A stretch of DNA of 64,000 nucleotides from positions 496,001-560,000 of the forward strand of contig JAFKFH010000004.1 of assembly GCA_017307375.1 (NCBI GenBank), given 5' to 3'. This DNA comes from Alphaproteobacteria bacterium. GTDB taxonomy: Bacteria > Pseudomonadota > Alphaproteobacteria > Ferrovibrionales > Ferrovibrionaceae. Of this stretch, positions 8,419 to 15,759 are shown piece by piece. Below the pieces are notes generated by a model. It did not search any database. It was not told the DNA's origin and saw only the letters and a program-made list of their open reading frames with translations. A program made the translations under genes and the position numbers. Position 1 is the first letter of the stretch. Each line of letters begins with the position of its first letter.

Positions 8419-9324
8419 ATGGCGCACGGTGCCGCCGACGACAACGTGTCGCTGGCCGACAAGCTGAAACTGCTGCGGCTGGTCATGGCGATGGAGGGGT
8501 TCACCGTCGTCGGTGCCGGCATTGCCGTCCTGACGTCGAACTCCGTCACCTTTCTGGCCAATGTCCTGATCGCCATATCCGGCTTTCTCGGCACCTGGCT
8601 CAGCTATCGGACGGTGCGCAAGATCGCCGCCGGGCCGACCGAGCGGTACTCCTATGGCCTCGGCCGGCTGGAAACCCTGTCATCGCTGGCGGTCGCGGCG
8701 TCGATGGCCTTTTCCGCCCTGTTCATTCTCTATGAAACCGTCGGCCGCATCTATTTTCCCGAACCGGTCGAGGGCGGCGGCATCGGCCTCGTGGTCACGG
8801 CAGTCACGCTGCTCGGCTCGGCCTATCTGTGGTGGCGCAACTGGCGCCTGGCCCGGACGGAGGGATCGCCGATCTTCGGTGCGGTCTGGCGGCTGTGCCG
8901 GCAGGGTACGCTCGAAGACCTGCTGATCCTGGTCACGGTCGGGCTGGGCCTGTTGCTGGGCCGCGAGGCGGACTGGTCGCACTATCTCGACCCGGCCGGC
9001 TCGCTGATCCTGCTGGCCCTGCTGGTCATGTCGATCTATGAACTGTTGCGCGGCTCGGTCGGCGATCTTCTCGACTGGTCGCTGTCGGAATATCACCAGA
9101 TGCTGATCATGCGCAGCCTGGCCGAGCATTACGACAGGTTCGAGCAGGTGCACGGCATTCATACCCGCCGCTCGGGCAGTCAGGTGTTCATCGAGCTGGC
9201 GCTGGAATTCGACCCGTCGCGCAGCATGGGCGAAGTCTACGCGGCAATGGCGGCAATCCGCGGCCATCTCGCCGGGCAGATCCCCGGCGCCCGCGTGGTG
9301 ATCGAGCCGATGCCGCCCTGCTGA
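8419..9324 (+). CDS. Cation diffusion facilitator-like membrane protein with a degenerate metal site
   Basis: A 301-residue protein with the CDF fold: about six membrane helices, the linker YSYGLGRLETLSSLAV that matches the conserved YG.G..E.L region, and a C-terminal cytoplasmic domain (QVHGIHTRRSGSQVFIELAL). Compared with E. coli YiiP, the two TM2 aspartates align with Ile and Gly (SVTFLANVLIAISGF), and the TM5 HxxxD motif aligns with GTLED, so only one of four transport-site ligands remains. The linker histidines are also missing. It may move a different ion or substrate, or be regulatory. ATG 8419 follows agggagag. It diverges from the STAS gene at 8307. Confidence 0.75.
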   Translation: MAHGAADDNVSLADKLKLLRLVMAMEGFTVVGAGIAVLTSNSVTFLANVLIAISGFLGTWLSYRTVRKIAAGPTERYSYGLGRLETLSSLAVAASMAFSALFILYETVGRIYFPEPVEGGGIGLVVTAVTLLGSAYLWWRNWRLARTEGSPIFGAVWRLCRQGTLEDLLILVTVGLGLLLGREADWSHYLDPAGSLILLALLVMSIYELLRGSVGDLLDWSLSEYHQMLIMRSLAEHYDRFEQVHGIHTRRSGSQVFIELALEFDPSRSMGEVYAAMAAIRGHLAGQIPGARVVIEPMPPC

Positions 9325-9411
9325 TCGTGAAAAGGCAAGTTTGCTGAAAGAGTTGCGCTTGACAGGACCTGCCCCCGGGCCACCATTGTGGCGGGGGCGA
9401 TGGTGGGGAAT

Positions 9412-11433
9412 ATGGTAGCCAAGGACGCACGGGCAGACGTCAGTTTCTTCAGCCGGTACAACAGGATCATGCGCATCACCTTCGTGGTGGTCGCGCTGAT
9501 CTGCTGCGGGCTGTTCTATCTGCAGTTCGAGCAGCGGCTGACCTCCGAGCGGTCGATCCTGACCGAGCGGCTGGCCGAGCGCGCCGGCAGCCTCAACTAC
9601 ATCCTGAAATCCAGCGCCGACTACGTTGAGGCGCTGAAGCTGCAGGCCAACACCTATTACGAGGTGACCAACACCAATATTCCGCGATCGAAGCTGTTCC
9701 AGGGGCTGGTCTACTCGCTGAATGACGGCAAGTACGATCTCGACGACATCCCGCCGCCCTACAAGCCCGCCCAGATCGCCAATCTGACCGGTGTGCTCGA
9801 CACGCCGACCTTCGATCCGTCGCTGCGGCTCGAGCTCGAGATGGCGCTGAGCCTGAACCCGCTGTACCAGATCATCGCGCGCAACGTGCCCAACATGGCC
9901 TGGGCCTATTACACCTCGCAGCGCCGCTTCATCTCGATCTATCCCTACGTCACCTCCGACAAGTTCTCGTTCACGCCCGAACTCTATACCCACAGCTTCT
10001 ATTTCGGCGGCCTGCCTGCCGCGAACCCGAAGCGCGACCTGTTCTGGACCGAAGCCTATGTCGACGAGGCCGGCAAGGGCCTGATGGTGACCTGCGCCGC
10101 CCCGGTCTATCAGAACGACGATTTCCGCGGCACCGTCGCCATCGACTACACGCTGGATGAATTGACCAAGTTCGTCCGCGCCTTCCAGTATCCCGACAGC
10201 GAACTGTTCGTGATCAACGATCGCGGCCAGGTGCTGGCGCATCCGAACAAGGTGTCGTCGTCCGACAAGAAGGTGAAGGACGTCAAGGAGATCCTGCCCG
10301 ACGACCTGTCCGGCCTGAATCTGGTGGAATTGGGCGAGGACAGCCGCGGCCGCGTCGTGCAGATCGGCCGTCACTACGTCTATACCGCACATCTGTCGGA
10401 AGCGCCGTGGCGCATGATGTTCACGGTGCCCGCGCGCTCGCTCCAGTTCCGGCTGTTTGCCTCCTCCGCGCTCGAGGTGGCCGCACTCATCGCCGGCCTC
10501 GCGCTGATGCTGTTCATCGCCAACCGCGCCACCCGCAAGGAGTTCATCACCCCCGCCCAGCATCTCGTCAGCTATATTGACGAGCAGAGCCGCGAGGAAG
10601 CGACCAACATCCCGACGGTGCCCGAGGGCTGGCGGCCGTGGTTCGAGACCATCAAGGGCATCTTCGCCGAACACGGCCAGCTGATCTCGATCAGGCAGGA
10701 ACTCGACGTCGCCCGGCGCATGCAGCAATCGATCCTGCCGTCGCGCTTCCCGACGCGCCGCGACCTGCAGGTCTATGCGCGGATGGAGCCGGCCAAGGAA
10801 GTCGGGGGCGACTTCTACGATTATTTCTGGCTCGACGATACCCGATTGGGTCTGGTCATTGCCGACGTCTCGGGCAAGGGTGTGCCGGCGGCCCTGTTCA
10901 TGGCGGTGTCGCGCACGCTGCTGCGCGCGGTGGCGCCGGTGATGGGCGAGCCGGGGCCCTGCCTTGTGAACTCGAACGACCTGTTGTCGACCGACAACGA
11001 CGCGGCGATGTTCGTGACCATGTTCTATGCCGTACTCGATACCGAGACCGGCGAGATCGCCTATGCCAATGGCGGCCACAATCCGCCGATCATCGTGCTG
11101 CCGGACGGTGAGGTCCAGTACCTCGAACCGGCCGAGGGCGTGCCGCTCGGCGCGATGGAGGGCATGGTGTTCGAGCAGAAATTCGCCATGCTTCCGCCAG
11201 GTGCCACACTTCTGCTCTATACTGACGGCGTGACCGAGGCGCACGACCCGTACAACGAACTCTACGGCGAGAAGCGGCTGGAAAAGACGCTGACCGGCGA
11301 TGGCAACCGTTCGGTGCGCGATACCATCGAGGTGGTCTTCGAATCGGTCGAACGCTTTGCCGCCGGCGCGCCCCAGGCAGACGACATCACCTGCCTCGCG
11401 GTGCGCTATGTCGGTCCGATGGCCGAGGAGTGA
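9412..11433 (+). CDS. Membrane sensor with C-terminal SpoIIE/RsbU-type PP2C phosphatase
   Basis: A 673-residue protein: N-terminal membrane helix (IMRITFVVVALICCGLFYLQF), a large periplasmic part resembling a double-CACHE sensor (GTVAIDYTLDELTKF; LFVINDRGQVLAHP), a second helix (SALEVAALIAGLALMLFIANRA), and a SpoIIE-type phosphatase domain. Phosphatase motifs include GGDFYDYFWLDDTRLGLVIADVSGKGVPAALFM (given here only by its first and last parts GGDFYDYF and DVSGKGVPAALFM), YANGGHNPP, LLLYTDGVTEA and ADDITCLAVRY. It should dephosphorylate a STAS antagonist in response to an external ligand. ATG 9412 is preferred because of the purine stretch ggtgggg; an ATG at 9400 and a GTG at 9388 are alternatives. 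The next gene starts 3 bases after its stop. Confidence 0.85.
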   Translation: MVAKDARADVSFFSRYNRIMRITFVVVALICCGLFYLQFEQRLTSERSILTERLAERAGSLNYILKSSADYVEALKLQANTYYEVTNTNIPRSKLFQGLVYSLNDGKYDLDDIPPPYKPAQIANLTGVLDTPTFDPSLRLELEMALSLNPLYQIIARNVPNMAWAYYTSQRRFISIYPYVTSDKFSFTPELYTHSFYFGGLPAANPKRDLFWTEAYVDEAGKGLMVTCAAPVYQNDDFRGTVAIDYTLDELTKFVRAFQYPDSELFVINDRGQVLAHPNKVSSSDKKVKDVKEILPDDLSGLNLVELGEDSRGRVVQIGRHYVYTAHLSEAPWRMMFTVPARSLQFRLFASSALEVAALIAGLALMLFIANRATRKEFITPAQHLVSYIDEQSREEATNIPTVPEGWRPWFETIKGIFAEHGQLISIRQELDVARRMQQSILPSRFPTRRDLQVYARMEPAKEVGGDFYDYFWLDDTRLGLVIADVSGKGVPAALFMAVSRTLLRAVAPVMGEPGPCLVNSNDLLSTDNDAAMFVTMFYAVLDTETGEIAYANGGHNPPIIVLPDGEVQYLEPAEGVPLGAMEGMVFEQKFAMLPPGATLLLYTDGVTEAHDPYNELYGEKRLEKTLTGDGNRSVRDTIEVVFESVERFAAGAPQADDITCLAVRYVGPMAEE

Positions 11434-11436
11434 GGC

Positions 11437-11862
11437 ATGACGGCTGCGCTCGAGATCCGGGTCAGGAACTCGCTCGACGAGATTGCCCGTCTGGCCGAGC
11501 AGGTCGACGCGTTCTGCGAAACCCACGGGATCGGGCCGGGCATCGCCTATAACCTCAACCTCGCCTTCGACGAACTGATCACCAATACGATCTCATACGG
11601 CTACGACGATCAGGCCGAGCATGAGATCGTCGTGCGCATCGCGGCGTCCGACAAGGCCGTCGAGGCCGAGATCGTCGACGACGCCCGCGCCTTCGATCCG
11701 CTGAGCCGCGAGGATCCGGACGTCGACGCCGACCTCGACGACCGCGAGATCGGCGGTCTCGGGATATTTTTCGTCAAGCAGTTCATGGACGAGGTGGCCT
11801 ATCGCCGCGAAGGCGACTACAACGTCGTCGCCCTGCGCAAGGGGCTGGCTGCCAACGACTGA
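11437..11862 (+). CDS. RsbW-like serine kinase / anti-sigma factor (HATPase_c_2)
   Basis: A 141-residue GHKL-type ATP-binding protein. The N-box (NLAFDELITNTISYGY), a D-x-G-like region (VDDARAFDPL) and the glycine-rich G2 loop (GGLGIFFVKQFMD) are present. In the RsbW/SpoIIAB family such proteins phosphorylate an STAS antagonist and sequester a sigma factor or other target. It lies between an RsbU-like phosphatase (3 bases upstream) and a STAS protein (30 bases downstream), completing a partner-switching module. No sigma factor gene is adjacent, so the final target is unknown. Confidence 0.86.
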   Translation: MTAALEIRVRNSLDEIARLAEQVDAFCETHGIGPGIAYNLNLAFDELITNTISYGYDDQAEHEIVVRIAASDKAVEAEIVDDARAFDPLSREDPDVDADLDDREIGGLGIFFVKQFMDEVAYRREGDYNVVALRKGLAAND

Positions 11863-11892
11863 AAGCCAATGAGCGTAACAACGGGAGTGGTC

Positions 11893-12228
11893 ATGGATAT
11901 CAGCGATACCCAGGTCAACGGCATTCAGGTGCTCGACGTCGCCGGCCGCATCGATTCCGGCACGGCCAAGTCCCTGGAGGACAAGGTGGTCGGGTTTCTG
12001 GACGGCGGTACCAAGGCGCTGGTGATCGACCTGTCGAAGGTTGAGTTCGTGTCGTCGGCCGGGCTGCGGGTCTTCCTGCTCGCCGCCAAGCGGCTCAAGG
12101 CGGTCGGCGGCAAGTATGGCCTTGCCGGGTTGCAGCCTTCGGTGCGTGAAGTGTTCGAGGTGTCGGGCTTCTCGAAGATCTTCTCGCTATTCGCCGACCG
12201 CGCCGAGGCTCTTGATCGGCTCGGCTGA
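11893..12228 (+). CDS. STAS-domain anti-sigma factor antagonist (RsbV-like)
   Basis: A 111-residue STAS protein with the phosphoacceptor loop EFVSSAGLRVFLLAAKRL. ATG 11893 is chosen because gggag lies 5 bases upstream; an in-frame ATG at 11869 is the alternative (119 residues). It is the third gene of the phosphatase-kinase-antagonist cassette. Its last 42 bases overlap the 3' end of the unrecognised convergent gene on the other strand. Confidence 0.88.
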   Translation: MDISDTQVNGIQVLDVAGRIDSGTAKSLEDKVVGFLDGGTKALVIDLSKVEFVSSAGLRVFLLAAKRLKAVGGKYGLAGLQPSVREVFEVSGFSKIFSLFADRAEALDRLG

Positions 12229-13101
12229 TATCGCGAGCCGGTCGATCCGGCCGGTCAGGACCCCCTGATTGGTCAGGCCGATCAACTCGGAAAAGGCCCG
12301 TCGCGTCATCAGTCCTTCCATCGGCTGGTTGCGGCTCTCCCGCAACCGGCCGATCAGTTCCTCGTAATCCTCGTAGCCGCCGACGATGGCGTCGAACCAG
12401 TTCAGCCGTGCCTCGGCCACCAGCGGATGTTCCTTCAGCGCCAGGCACAACCGGCCGATCTTGGTGGCCTGGTCCAGCAGGATCACATCCATTGCCGTAT
12501 CGTCGGCGAGGAGTTGTTCGCGCAGCAACCGGTCCCAGCGGATCGAGATTTCGGGCAGGAACACGTAGCGCAGGCCGACGGCCCAGCCGAACGGCAGGTC
12601 GGGCGTGGCCACCGTGGTGAATCCGTCGATCGGCCAGCCATCGCCGGGAAAGCCGGTAATCGCATCGACCACGCTGCGCAGCGCACCGATGCGTTGCGGC
12701 TCGGAGAACATCACCGTCAGGCCGGGCCGCGTGTTGTCGGCCCATTCGTCGTCGTGCAGCACACGGGCGACGAAGGCATCGGTCTGGAAATGATTGCGCG
12801 CGATGCGGAACACGCCCTCGACGAGATCCTGAACGGCAAAATCGGGCGTGGCGGTGACCTCGAGATACAGCGAAAGCTCCTGCGCCTTGCCATAGCGGCC
12901 CAGCGCCACCCCGACGGTCATGTCGTGGATATGGTCGTGGCCGCGCAGGGCGGCGATCACCGGCTCGGCGAATTCCATCAGTTCGCGGCTGGTCGGGTAG
13001 ACGTCGCGGGCGGGGCGCACGACCTTCTCGTACAGCCGGGCCAGGCCACCTGTGGCTATCTGGTTCGTCACGCCGACGAAAAATGTGTCGTGTTCGCTCA
13101 T
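12187..13101 (-). CDS. Unrecognised 304-residue soluble protein
   Basis: I do not recognise this protein. It has 304 residues, no signal peptide and no membrane helix. It is rich in aromatic and acidic residues in an ordinary globular pattern; notable segments are RGHDHIHDMTVGVALGRYGK, FGWAVGLRYVFLPEISIRWD and GYEDYEELIGRLRESRNQP. The ATG at 13101 has a strong purine-rich ribosome site (gagggggcggg). It lies downstream of the trehalose operon on the same strand, separated by 124 bases containing an AT-rich inverted repeat, and its 3' end overlaps the convergent STAS gene by 42 bases. Codon use resembles its neighbours, so it is very likely a real gene. Confidence 0.7.
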   Translation of the reverse strand: MSEHDTFFVGVTNQIATGGLARLYEKVVRPARDVYPTSRELMEFAEPVIAALRGHDHIHDMTVGVALGRYGKAQELSLYLEVTATPDFAVQDLVEGVFRIARNHFQTDAFVARVLHDDEWADNTRPGLTVMFSEPQRIGALRSVVDAITGFPGDGWPIDGFTTVATPDLPFGWAVGLRYVFLPEISIRWDRLLREQLLADDTAMDVILLDQATKIGRLCLALKEHPLVAEARLNWFDAIVGGYEDYEELIGRLRESRNQPMEGLMTRRAFSELIGLTNQGVLTGRIDRLAISAEPIKSLGAVGE

Positions 13102-13195
13102 CCCGCCCCCTCATCGCGGCGATACACCCGCCGCCGCGCCAGGCGGCAGAAGGGATACCATGAACAGGGCGGGGTGAATATGTGATCAAGAAACC

Positions 13196-13227
13196 AAATA
13201 CGTAAAATTGGCTCAATTTACGTATTT
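13196..13227. terminator. AT-rich inverted repeat behind the trehalose operon
   Basis: AAATACGTAAAATTG (13196-13210) pairs with CAATTTACGTATTT (13214-13227) around a 3-base loop, with one bulged A. The right arm overlaps the stop codon of the GH15 gene. It could terminate the otsA-otsB-GH15 transcript, or be an operator for the next gene on the same strand (start 13101). The low GC content stands out against the surroundings. Confidence 0.5.
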
Positions 13228-15016
13228 AGAAAGCTTCCTCCCAGGATTTCGACAGCCGCATCGCGGAATTGATCAGCCCGACCATCGAGTAGGTCTGGGG
13301 AAAGTTGCCCCACAGCTCGCCGGTGTTGAAGTCGATGTCCTCGGACAGCAGTCCCAGGTGATTGCGCCGGCCCAACATCTTCTCGAACAATTGGCGGGCC
13401 TCGTCCCGCCGGCCGATCGCGGCCAGGGCGTCGATGTACCAGAAGGTGCAGATCGTGAAGGCGGTCTCGGGGCGACCGAAATCGTCGGGGATGACATAGC
13501 GGTAGAGGAAATCGCCCTGGCGCAGTTCGCGCCCGATCGCCTCGACGGTGGCGACAAAGCGCGGATCGTCGGCCGCGACGAAATCGAGCTCGTTGAGCAG
13601 CAGCAGCGTGGCGTCGAGTTCGTTGCCGCCGAAGGAGGCGACGAAGCTCTGCCGTTCCTCCGACCAGGCGTTCCGAATGATCAGCGCGCGGATCTCGTCG
13701 GCCTGGCGGCGCCAGTTCTGGGCGCGGCCGGCAAAGCCGAGATGGGCGGCGATCTTGGCCAGCCGATCGCAGGCGGTCCAGCACATGACGACCGAGAAGG
13801 TGTGGATCGACGCCTTGGTGCGCAGTTCCCACGGCCCGGCATCGGGGCGCGCATGCACCGCGACGGCGCGATTGCCCAGCATTTCCAGCCGTTCGAACAG
13901 GTCGGGGCTGCCGCCGCGGATCAGCCGCTGGTCGAAGAAGATGTGGGTCGAGGCCAGGATGATCGCGCCGTAGACGTCGTTCTGGATCTGCTCGTAGGCC
14001 TGGTTGCCGATCCGCACCGGGCCGAACCCGCGATAGCCGGCCAGGGCCGGGGCCGTATGTTCGTCAAGGCTGGTCATCAGGGTGATCGGATAGACCGGCC
14101 GCAGGCCGTCATCGCCCGCGGCACCCACGATATTGGCGATGAAGGTGATATAGTCCTCCATCGTCTTGGTGGTGCCCAGCCGGTTCAGGGCGTGGATGAC
14201 AAAATAGGCATCGCGCAACCAGCAGTAGCGGTAGTCCCAGTTGCGGCTGGACCCGTGCGCTTCCGGAACCGAGGTGGTGAGCGCGGCGACGATGGCTCCG
14301 GTCTCCTCGAACGAGCACAGCTTCAGCGTGATTGCCGCCCTGATCACTTCCTCCTGCCATTCGAAGGGCAGGGAGAGCGACCTGACCCAGTCGCGCCAGT
14401 AGTCGAGTGTCCGGTCGAGCAGGCCGCGCGTCGTCTCGTCGACGCCCGAGGTCAGCGATTCGTCGGCACCGAACACCAGGTTGACCGGCTGGTTCAGGAA
14501 GAACGGCGTCTCCTCGATGATGTAGGAGGCCGGCGCATCGGTGGTCAGCCGCAGAACCTGCGAGGGCGCGACGTAACGCACATGGTTGGAGCCGCGGGTG
14601 ATCTGCGGGCTGAGCGCGCCGTTGTCGAAGCGGGGTCGGAGACGGATACGGATCCGCGGCGCGCCGGAAGCGCGCTCGACCCGGCGGACGATCGTCGGCG
14701 GCCGGAACATGCGGTCGAAGCGTTCGAAGCGCGGCGCGAAGTCGGTGACCAGGATGGCGTTGCCCTCGGCGTCCGAAATGCGCGTGACCAGCACGGCCGA
14801 GTTGCGGATGTATTCCTGATGGTGGTTCACCGCCCCCTGCAGCTCGATCGAGAAGTAGCCGCCGGCAGCCGGGTCCTCGCGATCGTCGAGCAGGCGGCAG
14901 AACACGGGGTCGCCGTCGAGCCGTGGGAAACAGCCCCAGACCATCGTCGCGTTGCGGTCGATCAGCGCGGCGATTGCGCCATTGCCGACGACGCCGAGTT
15001 CGAGGGATGAGGTCAT
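13226..15016 (-). CDS. Glycoside hydrolase family 15 protein (glucoamylase/trehalase-like)
   Basis: A 596-residue GH15 enzyme. The N-terminal beta-rich domain begins SLELGVVGNGAIAALID, and the (alpha/alpha)6 barrel carries SSRNWDYRYCWLRDAYF and the C-terminal ELWGNFPQTYSMVGLINSAM motif. Enzymes of this family release glucose from alpha-glucans, and some cleave trehalose. It shares a 4-base overlap (ATGA) with otsB, so it is co-translated with trehalose biosynthesis genes; turnover of trehalose or of a glucan precursor is likely. There is no signal peptide, so it should act in the cytoplasm. ATG 15016 follows ggaggcaaggc. Confidence 0.88.
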   Translation of the reverse strand: MTSSLELGVVGNGAIAALIDRNATMVWGCFPRLDGDPVFCRLLDDREDPAAGGYFSIELQGAVNHHQEYIRNSAVLVTRISDAEGNAILVTDFAPRFERFDRMFRPPTIVRRVERASGAPRIRIRLRPRFDNGALSPQITRGSNHVRYVAPSQVLRLTTDAPASYIIEETPFFLNQPVNLVFGADESLTSGVDETTRGLLDRTLDYWRDWVRSLSLPFEWQEEVIRAAITLKLCSFEETGAIVAALTTSVPEAHGSSRNWDYRYCWLRDAYFVIHALNRLGTTKTMEDYITFIANIVGAAGDDGLRPVYPITLMTSLDEHTAPALAGYRGFGPVRIGNQAYEQIQNDVYGAIILASTHIFFDQRLIRGGSPDLFERLEMLGNRAVAVHARPDAGPWELRTKASIHTFSVVMCWTACDRLAKIAAHLGFAGRAQNWRRQADEIRALIIRNAWSEERQSFVASFGGNELDATLLLLNELDFVAADDPRFVATVEAIGRELRQGDFLYRYVIPDDFGRPETAFTICTFWYIDALAAIGRRDEARQLFEKMLGRRNHLGLLSEDIDFNTGELWGNFPQTYSMVGLINSAMRLSKSWEEAF

Positions 15017-15759
15017 GCCTTGCCTCCGCCTGCGAGTTGCCTGAGCCAGTGATGAACCGCCGTGACCGACGGCAGGCGATAGGGCGCGCGACTGTCGCCG
15101 GGGCCCACCTTGATCGCCAGCCCACCGTGGTTGAGCACGGCGGCGAAACCGCTTTCGTCGGTCACGTCGTCGCCGAGAAACGCCGGCTTGCGGCCGGCAT
15201 AGGGCTGGTGGTCGAGGAAGCGATCGATCGCCTGGCCCTTGGATGCGGCCGCCGGCAGAATTTCGAAGACCGCCTTGCCGGCGATCAGCTGCCAGCCCGG
15301 CCCCAGTTCGACCATCGCCGCCGTCATCGCCGCCTCGACCAGCACGGCCGCCTCGGGCACGTGGCGGTAGTGCAGAGCGACCGACGGGCCCTTGTGTTCC
15401 ACCAGCAGGCCGGGATGGGCGATCGCCAAGGCTTCGAAGCGCTTGGCGATCGCCAATAGCGGCTTGGGGTCCTGATGGATGGCGGCCTTGGCGCCGCCGC
15501 AGCGCCATTCGGCGCCGTGCAGACCGGCGGCGTCGCCCTTGAATTCGGGAAACAGCCAGGCCACGTCGACCAGGGGGCGGCCGGTCACGAGGGCCAGTGC
15601 GCCGTCAAGCCGGTCGTAGAGCCGGTGCAGCAGGCCGGCCAGCCCCGCCGGCACCACGACCGTATCGGGCCGGTCGGCCAGTTCGAGCAACGTGCCGTCG
15701 ATATCGACGAACAACGCTATTTGGCCCGGCGCCGCGGGCATCGGCGGATCAAGCGCCAT
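15013..15759 (-). CDS. otsB: Trehalose-6-phosphate phosphatase
   Basis: A 248-residue HAD-superfamily phosphatase that removes the phosphate from trehalose-6-phosphate. Motif I is DIDGTLLELA, the lysine region is ASKGQAIDRFL, and the motif GDDVTDESGF is diagnostic of OtsB. The start at 15759 overlaps the end of otsA by 11 bases, and the stop overlaps the GH15 start by 4, so the three genes form one operon in the order otsA-otsB-GH15. Confidence 0.93.
   Translation of the reverse strand: MALDPPMPAAPGQIALFVDIDGTLLELADRPDTVVVPAGLAGLLHRLYDRLDGALALVTGRPLVDVAWLFPEFKGDAAGLHGAEWRCGGAKAAIHQDPKPLLAIAKRFEALAIAHPGLLVEHKGPSVALHYRHVPEAAVLVEAAMTAAMVELGPGWQLIAGKAVFEILPAAASKGQAIDRFLDHQPYAGRKPAFLGDDVTDESGFAAVLNHGGLAIKVGPGDSRAPYRLPSVTAVHHWLRQLAGGGKA

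Noticed and set aside
8680-11526. 948-codon open frame antisense to the CDF-like and phosphatase genes
   Set aside because: Shadow frame of two clearly coding genes; composition is His/Arg/Asp-rich without domains.
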